Positions 23,450 to 34,483 of a stretch of DNA of 64,000 nucleotides are shown here, piece after piece; the first letter of the stretch is position 1, and each line of letters begins with the position of its first letter. The position numbers and the translations under genes are program-made. The notes below the pieces were generated by a model. That model ran no database searches, was not told the DNA's origin, and was given only the letters and a program-made list of their open reading frames with translations. This stretch comes from Punctularia strigosozonata HHB-11173 SS5 (lineage: Eukaryota; Basidiomycota; Agaricomycetes; Corticiales; Punctulariaceae): assembly GCF_000264995.1 (NCBI RefSeq), contig NW_006767446.1, positions 451,397 to 515,396 of the forward strand, given 5' to 3'.

Positions 23450-25340
23450 GATGCCCGATGCGAAGGTGGGAACACGTGGGTGGGTGACGGCACGGTGCGA
23501 CGACGACGACGACGCAGAAGGAATTAAGGAAAAAAACGGATCAAAAGACAACGTCTCTGCTTTCGCTTTCGGTACGCGATATCGTAGAATTCTCGCCTTG
23601 CTTTCAGGTCGCTTTGTTTGTGTGTGTGTGCTTTCTCTTTGGATATATCATGCACGATACTGCTCCTGATCACGAACCGTGTAACTGTAGCTATAGAACA
23701 CAAACGGATTGTGTTTCGCGTTCGACGTGTGCGGCGACGATGTATAGTCCCTTGTTCGTTGGCGCCCTGTCGTGGCGCATGAGGGAGGCCTGTGCGTCGG
23801 GAACCATAAGCCTCGGCCGTTCATCCTTCCGCTCGGTATCGGTTAGGATTGCTGGGATGGTACGCATCTCGCTCGTCTCGAAATATCAGGCGTTGACTTG
23901 AACGAACTGCAGGGGAGCAGATCTTCCTCGTTTCGAATGCAATGTGCCAGGCTGGAGGACCTTTTGGGCACTGGGATATTGATTAGACCCCCGGGGTGTG
24001 GCCTGGCTGTCAGAATACGTTCAACTTATAGCCATTGTATCTCGCACGAGGGATGTATGGTACGCATGTTATCACAATTCATCGACTCCTCATAACTTAT
24101 GCTGAAACAGCTCAAAAGCTCACGAGCTTGGTCCTAGCTAATTACAGCCTCCCGCAACGAACGCGGACACACAGTCTCCAGCTGTGTACCATTTTCAGCA
24201 CCTAAAACAATATTCACGCACAAAGATAACGTGTCCCTGCTGCTTCTGGTACATACACATCAACTCCGCACCCTCGCTCCTGAACACGGTGCAGGTGACA
24301 GCCACGGCCTACTTCTCCGATCCCCCCCCCTCCCGGCGTCCGGCTAAATGGCATTCCATAGCTCACCACTCCGTTTGCGTCCAAGTCCGCGTGCTCTCAG
24401 GCTATCATCGGCGTCGTCTGCCACAGGGACGCCACATACCTCAGGTGAACAACCGCATTGAACCACATGCCCTCGATTCTCCCTACACCGGCTCTCCCTT
24501 AGCTCTCACGCGTTGCTGTCGTCGTTCAATTTTTGGCACAAGCAACGGAGGCTTTCCGTGGTGATTGATTGATCTTTGTCTCAGTTATATTCGAAGTGGA
24601 CCCTCAATGCCGTTATCGCCCTGGCCGGACAACGTTGCATGTGCTCGCCCTGTGTGCGGATGAAGGAGAACGTTCCTAGTACTCACGGAATGCCCTCGAC
24701 AGGTGGTTCGATGACAGAGTCAGTACACACACGGAGGCAGCGGTGGCGACGAAGCCAACACGGGAAGCAACAAAATTCTCCGGATATGCGGTTCATCCGC
24801 TGCGAGCGCCAGCGATCATAGCGCTCAGGTGAGCCCCCCCTCCCCTCCGCCTATCTCTTCGTGCGCATATGCGCAGTCGATTACACCCTGAACTATGGTC
24901 GGGTACCACCCGAACAGAAGCCTACGTTTTGGAATGCGATTTGCCATACCGCACCCTTACTTCCACACAATGCCCCGTTTCCCGCCCAAGCACGAGAAGC
25001 CCAACATTTTGCGCCTCGTGCGGGCGCTGACTCGGTGCTGAGCTGCATTGGAGAATATCTGGCCGCCACCGCTGCTCAGGCTGGCTGTCCATGCAATTAC
25101 TCAAAGCACTTTCGTACGAACCCCAATCTCGGAGCCTGGGATGACATGGACGTCATAATACCTCGCTCGTTCTCTTTCTGTACGTCTTCCATTTTTATTG
25201 TCCCTGAATCACTCTCATATGCACCAGGATCGCTACGCCAAATACTGCGGTGACATCGGAACCAGACGGCTCATCCACGTAGCGAAGCGAGCACTCGTAA
25301 CGGCTACATTGCATACAACACGAGGAGGGACAGGAAACAG
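23450..25340. other. Gene-free region 23.4-25.3 kb
   Basis: About 1.9 kb with several open frames of 80-130 codons, none with a signal peptide, domain or coherent exon chain. It should contain the 3' end of the F-box gene and the promoter of the 8-cysteine gene. No repeat structure was recognised. Confidence 0.4.
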
Positions 25341-25347
25341 TATAAAG
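25341..25347 (+). promoter_or_regulatory. TATA box of 8-cysteine protein B
   Basis: TATAAAG in the context AGTATAAAGGCC, 149 bases upstream of the ATG at 25490, closely resembling the promoter of the paralogue on the other strand near 15.4 kb. Confidence 0.5.
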
Positions 25348-25489
25348 GCCATCGCAAGTCAACGGCAATGCTCCAGAGCCAAAGCAACAACAGTTAACAC
25401 TCTACCAGCCCGCGCAGTTCACCAACAATCTCGTACGCCTTCGCCATACCCAATACTCGTCGTTACTGACCCCGAGATTGCATAGAACA

Positions 25490-25787
25490 ATGTTACGCTC
25501 CATCGTCACTCTTGCCGTCGCCGTTGTCGCCCTCGCCGGCTTCTCCATCGCAGCCCCTCAGGAGTGCGACCCGCTCACAGACCCGTCCTGCCCCCTGTCC
25601 TGCATCGGAGAGGGTAAGCTCTGCACCACCATGGGAACGGCCACTTGCTGCCCCGGCACTATCTGCCAGACCATCCTGCCGGAGATGATCGGCGATGTTG
25701 ATATTGGCGTACGTTTGCTTGATATCTCGTCAGGTCCCCGTCGCTGACTGTCACTGTCTTCTAACTTAGTTCTGCGCCTCGGCTTGA
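25490..25787 (+). CDS. Small secreted 8-cysteine protein B
   Basis: Paralogue of the protein encoded at 15025-15261. Two exons, 25490-25708 and 25770-25787, give 78 residues, the same length as protein A. The signal peptide MLRSIVTLAVAVVALAGFSI|AAPQ is nearly the same. The mature chain has eight cysteines spaced C-x7-C-x3-C-x6-C-x7-CC-x4-C-x15-C; the first seven intervals match protein A exactly, and the motifs CxPLxDPSC and TCCPG are shared. The last six codons, including the eighth cysteine, come from a second exon after a 61-base phase-0 intron that protein A lacks. Function is unknown; a disulfide-rich secreted peptide such as an effector or defence peptide is the likeliest class. Confidence 0.85.
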
Positions 25788-26614
25788 TGCTCGAGCGGTG
25801 TCCGACTTCGGATTGTTCTGTCTCTTATTTCGGGATGTCGGAAGGAGAAAGAAAGGGGGTAGTGAATGATCCTTTGGAGCATATAGTGCGACTTGTACGC
25901 AGCGGAAACTGGAATTCTTGCTTAACTGATATATCATCGTTTACAAGAACTGAGTGATAAACGACGGGGCGATGTATAAAAGGTTACGAATCTCGTGGTG
26001 CAACGTCAAATACACTGACCAAAACCAAGACACGGCACGACACTAAACGTGCCCAACCCCCATGGCGAATATGAATGTCCCGAAGAACGCGAGTGTGCCA
26101 AAGTTGCAGGACAAAATCACCTGGATAAATACGAATCAGGAGCAGCGCGTGCCAGGGTTGAAAAAGAGACTGGTCTGCCTGAGCTCCCAAATGAGGGCAG
26201 ATACGGAAGGATGAGGAACAATGTTTGACTGAACGTCCGATTCAAGACGGTTACACGTGACAGACGTGTATGAGATGGTAAGAACTCACCAAAAAAGCCT
26301 CATACGAGCAAATCATCGCAAGAATTGTGAAACTATACATTACTCCATCGGAGCATGTCCATATCATTGATATACGCACCCGACCCGTCGCACATCTCTA
26401 TCTGCAGAATATTTTCATATCTTTGGAGAAGCCTAAAAGTCGCCCAGAGTAATTAAAATCTTTAAATAAGACATAGAAGTGTTGCAAAATAGTCTACATG
26501 GCGTTAGATGGGGTGCAGCGAGCGCCTGCACCGAGTTGTGAGGCACACGGCGTTTCGAGGATAGAGAAGCGGGGATGCCGACCGATTGAGTAGGCCTATG
26601 GCCAGACTCAAAGG
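25788..26614. other. Intergenic stretch before the single-exon F-box gene
   Basis: About 830 bases, AT-richer than average, with no supported gene. A 115-codon minus-strand frame overlapping the start of the next gene has no recognisable content. Confidence 0.4.
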
Positions 26615-27370
26615 GTGAGAAATAACAAGGTGAAAAAGATGGTTCGAGGGTCGTCCGAGGCCGGAGAAGCACATGAGACACAAAAAAGCAGGATGAGGCG
26701 GGGAGCGAAGGAGCGATTACCGCAAAAGGGAATTCACACGCCCAAAGAGGGAACGTGGCGGTGTGGCTCTCGGTCCGCATGGGCCAAGGTTAAGGCCAAA
26801 TATCCGCTCCAGATCCAACTTTGGGAGGGCGTCGACTTGCTGTCCCTCCGATACGGGTACGACGCGGACGACGAGGCTGGACGGTGGATTGATGGACCGG
26901 ACGATGAGTACGTGCACGAGGAGGAGAACGGCATCACGCACCTCAAGCGCCCGGATCACTTTCCCCCGATCCATGAACACATCTTGCCGTTCCGTTGCCC
27001 TTCAGACGTCGGGCTCAACATCCTTTCTTACCTTGACGGTCCTTCCCTCCCCGCACTCCAGCTCGTCTCCCGCGCCTGGCGTGACACCATGTGCTGCCGA
27101 CTTGCTCAACGCTGCCTCTGGTACCCCCTTGCCAGGCAGTATCGCTTCACGCCGACGGACACCGATTGGACGCGCAGTGCGGAGGCGGTGCGGCAGACGC
27201 GCTCATCGCCCGCGCGAAGGTCCGTAGTGGACTGGCGCAGGCACTACAAGGACTGCTGGAACAGTCTCAACATGCGCAACCGAACTCGTATCTTCCGGGC
27301 CGTGTGGAATATCAGCCATCGCCTTGGCCATTGCGGATGCAAGGAGGGCTCTCCGACCTGTCGACCCTAA
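26615..27370 (+). CDS. F-box protein, single exon
   Basis: Open frame of 251 codons starting at ATG 26615; a second in-frame ATG lies eight codons later (26639) and either could be used. Residues ~125-155 (FRCPSDVGLNILSYLDGPSL, then ALQLVSRAWRD) match an F-box: the PxDVxLxILSYLDxxSL core and the following xxLVSRAWRD helix. The preceding part is charged (a VHEEENGITHLKRPDHFPP stretch) and the part after it reads WRRHYKDCWNSLNMRNRTRI, as in basidiomycete F-box proteins of the type with a WxxHY segment. It is shorter than many family members, so a 3' intron leading to further coding sequence cannot be excluded. Expected role: SCF ubiquitin-ligase adaptor; target unknown. Confidence 0.7.
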   Translation: MRNNKVKKMVRGSSEAGEAHETQKSRMRRGAKERLPQKGIHTPKEGTWRCGSRSAWAKVKAKYPLQIQLWEGVDLLSLRYGYDADDEAGRWIDGPDDEYVHEEENGITHLKRPDHFPPIHEHILPFRCPSDVGLNILSYLDGPSLPALQLVSRAWRDTMCCRLAQRCLWYPLARQYRFTPTDTDWTRSAEAVRQTRSSPARRSVVDWRRHYKDCWNSLNMRNRTRIFRAVWNISHRLGHCGCKEGSPTCRP

Positions 27371-28942
27371 AGGGGGCTTTGTATCGGGTTCTTAAACTGC
27401 TGTCGTGGGTCGCATTCGACGCTCCAACGGCACGTAAATCTACATTATCTCGATTGTTGACGACCCTGCAATATGCAGCATGCATGCGCAGGAGCCCTCA
27501 GCCTCGGCGCGAATTGATATTGGTGCAGGCTCGCGTACTATGTAGCCTTTTTTAACCTCCATCATTAATCAATATCTACTCTGTTTCCGAGCCTGTCGGA
27601 CCAGGATATTGTCCTACAATAAGAATATAATATCGCCGTCCGAGCCAGAGCATCCGGGAAGTTCCGTACGATTCGTTGGCAGGATGCTTGTGAGAAGAAT
27701 CACATGATCGTTGACAAATTTCCCGTCTTCATCCGCGCCCCGACTCGCATGCTTCAACCTCCTCCTACAGCAGCCTAGCCGGCCCTTGTACACTGTGACC
27801 ACTTAGGCAATATTGTGCTGTGAGTCTGCGTTCCTCACGGACCCGAGTGATGATTCATATCGACCTTTACCACATTCCGACCTTTCATGGGGACGACCTT
27901 ATTGATTTCAGCCTTGGCTGACTACCTCAACCCTTCGCACTTTCGCACTTTTCACGTTATTTGCTAACGCCTTCGCATCCTTCTCTAGGATGTACGCCGC
28001 GCCGAAATGTAACGGAAAACTACGTGGTGAGTATCTTATCGCGTGTTCAGCCTCCTTTTCCCCTACTTCCGCGATGAAAAAACTATCGATGGGCGGACAG
28101 AATAGCGCTCAGTCTACACCAAACTCTCCCGGTGTACAAATGTGGAGGGGGGCTTGAGTGCTTGTTGATTTCATCGAATACCTGATTTTGTTTCACGTTG
28201 CTCTTTCCCACTCGTTATGTTCCTATACTGACCACATGTTTCCCCTAGATACATGTCTTATCCTACACGATGGCACCTTTCCCGCTGGCGCCCACTTTGT
28301 GACCGACTCATCTTCGGTCAGCTTAATTTCATCATTATACCCCTGGTATTCACTCTTCGTGCGAGACTCGACCGCGCGGAGAGTTGCTAATGCAGGGGGA
28401 TACGAAACGGGTTCATCTCAACACTCCATATCATGCTCTGATGACAGGCGATTTATTCGGTTGGACTGCGATGCTGTTACGCTGGTCTGACCTTACGGTT
28501 CGCCTCACATCCCAATCTGGATCCCCTACGTAATGTTATGGTAGTAAGTGTTGTTATCATGTTAGTTTTGACAATGCATGTTCTTCTCGATTTTCGCATT
28601 GGGCGATATGACCTTTGCGCGTGTCGGGCGCATCGTCGTGAACTCTGAGTTGATATGCCTTCCTCGTACGACTCTATCAGGCACCCGTTGGTACTGTCTG
28701 TTGCCCGAGGTTGTCCTTGAGTTCGAAGTAACACGGAACTGTATATGCATCAGCCAGCCGAGTACCCGACGCTCGGTACTTCGACCATAAAACCTGGACA
28801 GCAGAAAGCAGTATCTGTCGTGTCATGTAGATGACGGTTCCGGAGAATTGTCGAGATACGGTTGCTGGAGGAGCGCGGCGAACGCGAGCTCTGATCAGCG
28901 CACTTGAGACTTCTCGCTCCGGTCCTCCACGACGTCGCCACC
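27371..28942. other. Gene-free region 27.4-28.9 kb
   Basis: About 1.6 kb. Frames of up to 110 codons exist, but none forms a recognisable protein. The last part should hold the promoter of the CYP7/8-like P450. No transposon ends were noticed. Confidence 0.4.
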
Positions 28943-30723
28943 ATGGACACCGTCAACAAAGCGTTAGCCAGCTTGACTGGCAATGAGATCGCCCTTTCGC
29001 TCGCTGTTGTCCTGTTGGTCGCGATTGCTCGGTCGTCCGCGAAGCGCAACGATGGTCCGCCCCTAGTTCCCTACCTTGTGCCATGGGTCGGTTCAGCAGT
29101 CACGATGGGGAAGGACCCAGACGCCTTCTTTACGATGGCAAAGTGAGTTGACCGCGGTCCACTGTGGAATGGACCACTGAATGTCGGCTATGCAGGGAGA
29201 AGTTCGGCGCCATGTTCGCAGTCAAGTCCATAGGCCAAAAGCTGACCTACGTTACGGACCCTGCGCTCATTTCAGCCGTATACCGAGACCCGAAGGTGAG
29301 TCACATCATTTGCTCTTAGGTCCTCTAAATGCGCCGTCATCTTGACTATATGCGCATATAGTCCTTCGAATTCACCCCCATTCGCTTGGACATCTCCCAG
29401 AAGATATTCGCTCTCTCGCACGGCGTGTGCAACGACGGATGGATGACGGGCGACTACTTCTCAATGCACCACCGGGCTCTGTCTCCAAGCGGCATCCAAC
29501 CCCTCTTAGCGTCCTACACCACACACGCTATATCATGCATATCTGAAGCATTGTCCGCATTACCCCCATCCACCTCCGCCGGCTCATCCCCCTCCTGCAA
29601 GACATCCCTGGCCCCTCTCATCGTGCCGCCTGCTTTCTACTCCGCCGCCCACACCTTCTTCGGCGCGTCCTTCCCCGCGAAAGACGTTTACGGCGACTTT
29701 CGCACGTTCGACGGCTCGTTCCACCTCATGCTCGCCGGCGCCCCCAAATGGCTCGTCTCGGCGCCGCACGACGCGTACGCGCGTATCCTGGATAAAGTCG
29801 AGCGCTTCCTTGACGGCCCGCACGAGGACGTGTGTCAACTGATGCACGACACGGAGATCGGCGCGAGGGCGCAAGGATGGGTACGTCTTGGCGGTATCCT
29901 CCGCTTTCGTTAGAACCAACGCGTTTTTTGGGCAGGGCAAACGTGACATCGCTGCGGCCTTCGCATCCGACCTTTGGGCGCTCGAGGCGAACGCGATCTG
30001 GGCCGTATATTGGGTCATCGCGCTATGCCTTCAGCAGTCTCACGGGCTCGAGCCGCTCGTGAAAGAGCTTCAGGAGGCCCGCGCTGCGTGGTCCGCCGCA
30101 AACCCTTCCTCACCCTTTCCCTCCGACCTCTTGGATCCAAGCGCTGCGGTCACCATAACCTCGTTCATCGCGACGTCTTCACTCCCTCTTCTTACCTCCT
30201 CCATATACGAAGCGTTGCGCTACGCCACGTCATCGTTCTCCATCCGCCGTGTCACGCGTGACCTCGTGTTCCCCACCAATCCCGAAGCGTTCGGCTTGGA
30301 GCGCTCGTACTCGTTTACGGAGGGCGAGAGGATTGTGTGCGCCACGCGGGCGGTGCACCAAGACAAGGGAATTCACGACGATGCGGAGGAGTTCAAGTTC
30401 GACAGATACGCGGGGTGCAAGATGAACGAGGGCAAGATGGGAAGAAGCCAGTTTTTGCCGTTCGGAGGAGGTGTGTCGATGTGCGAGGGCAGGTGCGCGG
30501 TGTCCATCTCCTCGTCAAAGCATGGCTTGTTGTTGACGCTCTTTTCAGGCACTTCGCGTTGGGAGAGATCAAGACGTACCTTACGATATTGCTGTTATCG
30601 GCTACGTTTGAGGTCGATTCTGGTTCGTCCGCAAGACCCGTCCTCTTGAAAGAGCGAATCGGGGTGGGAATCATGCCTCCGAAGGGCGACCTCGATGTCA
30701 TCGTCCGACGGAGGGAAAACTGA
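28943..30723 (+). CDS. Cytochrome P450, CYP7/CYP8-like
   Basis: P450 of about 516 residues. Exons 28943-29142, 29196-29295, 29362-29880, 29936-30492 and 30549-30723 sum to 517 codons. A membrane anchor (IALSLAVVLLVAIARS) is followed by PPLVPYLVPWVGSAV. The I-helix reads LEANAIWAVYWVIAL and lacks the usual AGxDT; the K-helix is IYEALRYATSSFSIRRVTRD; the heme loop is LPFGGGVSMCEGRHFA, with Ser where most P450s have Arg. This combination is typical of the class E group IV (CYP7/CYP8-like) enzymes, which in fungi are usually annotated as sterol 7-alpha-hydroxylase-like or prostacyclin-synthase-like; the fungal substrate is not known. All junctions keep the frame, so it looks functional. The ATG at 28943 sits in a good CACCATGG context. 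Confidence 0.92.
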
Positions 30724-30978
30724 AACACAATCACGTCTGCGTGCTATCCTTGCTATCGCGAGCATACCCCGCGCTTTTTGGGCCCACGGATACGTGACCT
30801 TAGTGGTTAAAGACTCACCTCAAGGCAGTCGAAAGGCTCGCACGACGTTTGTTACGTATCCATACTTCATGGTTTCGTGGACCATCCCGCCACTATCCCC
30901 ATTGACCGACTTCTTTATGTGCTGGACAGGTGTTGTTTTACTCATCGGAACGTTGAACGTGCGATGTTGTTCTGATTG

Positions 30979-32171
30979 AATAGATTGTATGGATCATTCA
31001 GAGGGCGGACAGCCTACGTCGACTTCTCTGTTGCCCTTGGAACGCTCCACGTTCTCCACCAAAACTCACAAACCCACAATCGTCAACCTCGACTGCATGA
31101 GCCTCGATGTAAGTCAAGTTTGTGAACACTGACGAGGGACAGGACTACGATAGATTCGACAGTTTGTGTTGCGAGATTAGCTCTCGAACAATGCATCCTC
31201 GATGTCGACACGTCGTTACCAGCCCTACGGGCGGGCCTTCAATCGTCTCCCGAGGACAAACAAGCCAGGCTGAGCTAGCAAAAACATCACTCGTTCATCA
31301 CGACCTTCACGGGTCCCCCGCGGCCGACAGTCTTGAGGAAGTAGTGAGACTAGGAAGCGAAGTAATGGCTCCTGCGGACGACACTTCGATTAGCGTGATC
31401 TCGATCACGATCCGTGATTGTGTTGGTTTCGCTTTGTTTCGATGATTCAAACAGAGCAGCACGCTACGGGACCTTGATGAAGCGATTGCAGTTCATAGGA
31501 GTGCTCTCGCGTACCGGGTATCTGCATGTCTTGCATATTGGCCTTCTTTGCATGGCATCAGGCAAGCGCTGCTTTGGTGTCATCTTCATCGAGGCGACAG
31601 GCAAGCACTGGAAGAGGTTATCACGTCCCTGCGTCAGGCAATCCGCGAAGATGCCTTGTCAATCACCGATCGTGCTCCGTCAAGTGGTGTCAGGCGATTT
31701 TTTTATTGCACCAATTTGACATCGATTAGCAGCTCGATGTTGCTTATGAGGGTGTGGAATGGGCACGCACGGAAGGCCCGAGAATGGACTCTGCCCTCCC
31801 ATGTGGAATTGAAGCCAACGTCCTCCTAGTAGCTCCGCCAGGGGTTCCTGGCATGGCTCCAGTGCCTATAGCAACCGTATAGGTGGTTCAGCTTTCCCGG
31901 ATGCTTCCTCAGGAGAAAACAACCGTCCTGGAACATCGAGATGCATTGCCGTATCCGGACCACGGTCAAGACACAATGCTCAGTTACGTGCAACGTGCTC
32001 TGCCGCACTTGACCATTCTGCACCTTGCTTGCCATGCCGCGCAGCACAAGAGAAATCCTATTGAAAGCGGTTTCTATCTCCCTGACGAGACCGTGCATCT
32101 AGCTGCGGCGATGTTGTTCACCGGCTTTCGCAGCGTCGTCGGCACCATGTGGTGTGTTTGAAAACGACGCC
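30979..32171 (+). pseudogene. Degraded CHAT/TPR protein gene
   Basis: Pieces of a TPR-repeat protein ending in a CHAT (caspase-like) peptidase domain. TPR-type fragments: VDFSVALGTLHVLHQN near 31020, SLEEVVRLGSEVM near 31340, and LRDLDEAIAVHRSALAYRVS and ALLWCHLHRGDRQALEEVIT near 31450-31620. CHAT fragments: VAYEGVEWARTEGP near 31740, VLLVAPPGVPGMAPVPIATV near 31830, then LTILHLACHAAQHKRNPIES and HLAAAMLFTGFRSVVGTMW up to 32156. A stop follows ...PIATV, the pieces are in different frames without good splice sites, and the block that should lie between GFYL and the HLAAAML helix, carrying the catalytic cysteine (SACQTA in intact members), is absent. A related TPR gene, apparently intact so far as visible, begins at 62900. 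Confidence 0.75.
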
Positions 32172-33118
32172 TTCTATACGCTATATCGTTCTGACCTTTT
32201 CATAGGCAAATGCTCGACGCCCACGGCCCGGAAGAATCGAAGCAGGTCTACGGACCATTGTTCGGGATCCGATAGGTTACCGCCAGTTACCGCCAGAAAG
32301 TGTTCCAATCGTTTTTGACTTTGCTCCCCGTCATCTCCGTAACGGCGGAGCATCTCCAGACCGCTCGGTGACATATGTACACATTGGCGTCTGAATGCCG
32401 GGTACTTTTTGATTTGTAGTGTACCTATACGATGAAGTCATCGATCTTCGATAGGCTGTTGAACGGCATGTGACCTTCACCTACCAACTTACTCGCGACT
32501 GCATCCCCAAGTCTCGTAAGAACCATCTTGCGGTTGGGTAGTGTACGAACTTGTGCATTACCGTGTGGACGATGACAAATAAACGATATAAGCGCTCAAT
32601 CGTGAGAATAATTATTCTTTTCTGTATCCGAGCGCTGAGCGCTGGATCCTTGCCACTGCCAGGGACGACCACCTCCATCGTTTTCGGAACCGGTCGCGCC
32701 TCTATGACTGCATTCAGATTTCAACACGCATCCGCCCTGTCGCCAAATTTGCTTGCCCGCCGTTTCACTCGATGATGTCGCACAACATTGCGTGCTTTCC
32801 CGAAAGGGCAGCATCCGCCGTCCTTTAGCGCTCCGAGACCGCTCCCGAGCCTGATACACGCAGAAAAGTGCCACTGGAGGTGGCGCTCACGTATTTTACC
32901 GCGCGGTGCATGGCGCGCAGAGCGGCCAAAGAATCGCCGGGATGAACCTCGTCCGCGACAAACAATGGCTGGATCGGAGCGGATACGATCGACCTTGGAT
33001 GGTTTCGCCTCAGCAGGCGTTTCCGTCGACTCCAACTGCAGGCTTCTAGAGCCCTTGCGGGTACGACGTAGAGGTGGAAAAACTCAACGGGGGAGCGGGA
33101 CAGTGGATGGGGAGGGTA
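32172..33118. other. Gene-free stretch before the Ser/Thr-rich gene
   Basis: About 950 bases. Minus- and plus-strand frames of 90-160 codons overlap each other and carry no domain. The end holds the promoter of the following gene. Confidence 0.4.
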
Positions 33119-33125
33119 TAAAACT
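33119..33125 (+). promoter_or_regulatory. TATA box of the secreted Ser/Thr-rich gene
   Basis: Perfect TATAAAA in GAGGGTATAAAACTG, 84 bases upstream of the ATG at 33203. Confidence 0.55.
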
Positions 33126-33202
33126 GTGATCGTTGGATGGCAGGAGACACCCCAGAAGCACCTCAAGTCATTTACCAGTCTCGACGCAGCAATCAGTTCG
33201 AC

Positions 33203-34033
33203 ATGTTCTCTTCCGCGTTCTCCGCCTTCGTCGTTCTCGCTATGGCGAGTTCCGTCCTTGGCGCTCCTCAGGCGGTTGGTGAGTATATGCGCTTCTTTCA
33301 AGCACGCTATTTCATCTGACTACATCACCAGCTTCCTCCAGCGATGTCGTCACGAGCGCGAGCTTAGACTCTGTGTCTAACACGGTTACCCCGGCAGCGA
33401 CCCCGGCATCAGCCACGAAAAGTCACTTCGCGTTCCCTACGGACGGGCCGATCGCCAGTCTGGAGCAGAAGTTTTCGAGTTTGCTGAGCAGATTCCCGAT
33501 ACCGACGTCGGGCGCTGAGCTTCAAGCCGAAATTTCCAGCTTCCTTGCCGAGATTCCGCGACCCACCTCCGGCTCGGGCTTTGGTATGCTGAGATCTTCG
33601 ACATGATTTGTCTGGACGCGCTAACACATCCGTCGTAGATTCGAGCAGCTCTGTCGCGAGCTCCACCCTTGACTCAGCATCCACTTCTGCTACGGAGAGT
33701 TCCTCCGGCCTCTCACGTCGCGGCTTGTTCAAGCCCAACTTCTACGCGACGACCACCACCGTTCCATTGACGATCACCCACACCGCTACCGTTACCGACG
33801 TTGTTGGCACCGTCACCGTCACTGCGACTGTGACGGACGCCTCCCGCCGCCGCATCACCCCGCTGCGTCCGCTCTTCCAGGGCACGCTCACCGTGACTGA
33901 CAAAGTGTTTGTCACCGCGACCGCAACTACCAGCCTGACCGAAACCGTCACCGATACTGTCACCGTCTCCGCTACAGGATCGGCCACGGATGCATCTACT
34001 TCTGCTACCGCATCCGTCGACGACCTAGATTAA
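33203..34033 (+). CDS. Secreted Ser/Thr-rich (mucin-like) protein
   Basis: Predicted 240-residue extracellular protein; exons 33203-33278, 33332-33583 and 33639-34033 sum to 241 codons. Signal peptide MFSSAFSAFVVLAMASSVLG|APQ. The rest is dominated by Ser, Thr, Ala and Val, suggesting heavy O-glycosylation, and the C-terminal half has irregular TVT/TATVTD repeats (TATVTDVVGTVTVTATVTD). Two basic sites interrupt it, SGLSRRGLFKPNF and DASRRRITPLRPLF, which could be Kex2 cleavage sites. There is no hydrophobic GPI tail; it ends ...SVDDLD. No known domain was recognised; a cell-surface or matrix role is a guess. Confidence 0.8.
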
Positions 34034-34483
34034 GTGTTCACACGCACATAGACCCGTTCGTGATGTAGCCCAGCCGTCGAAATGATGTAGAAGATTGCAG
34101 ACCGTATAGTCATAGTGTACGATATGAACAGAAACGGCTTATGGAAATACTCTTGTACTGTAGCTCCGTTTCCATATTGTTTGATGATTCTGACGCGATA
34201 CTTAACCTTGAGTATGTTAACCCATCCGCGAAGTCCTCGTCAATCGGCGGCGAAGAATCGCGGCATTTGGTGGCTATGCTCAGTGTGCGCACGTGATTTG
34301 CTTACATAACGCCATGGTCGCTTCAAAAAGCGTGATGTGGCCGTGATCTCCACGAGACCTACCTCTCCCCTCCCCGTGACTCCCCCGCGCGACTTCCCCT
34401 GCCCCTGCGCGCCTTGCTCAGATAATACAATTTCCGATTCACATCACCAGCATAGATAATCTATCGACAGCTCGCTTTGCACA
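34034..34483. other. Intergenic promoter region of the bHLH gene
   Basis: About 450 bases with no gene; a C-rich CTCCCC tract at 34365-34410 precedes the bHLH start. Nothing else is seen. Confidence 0.4.
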
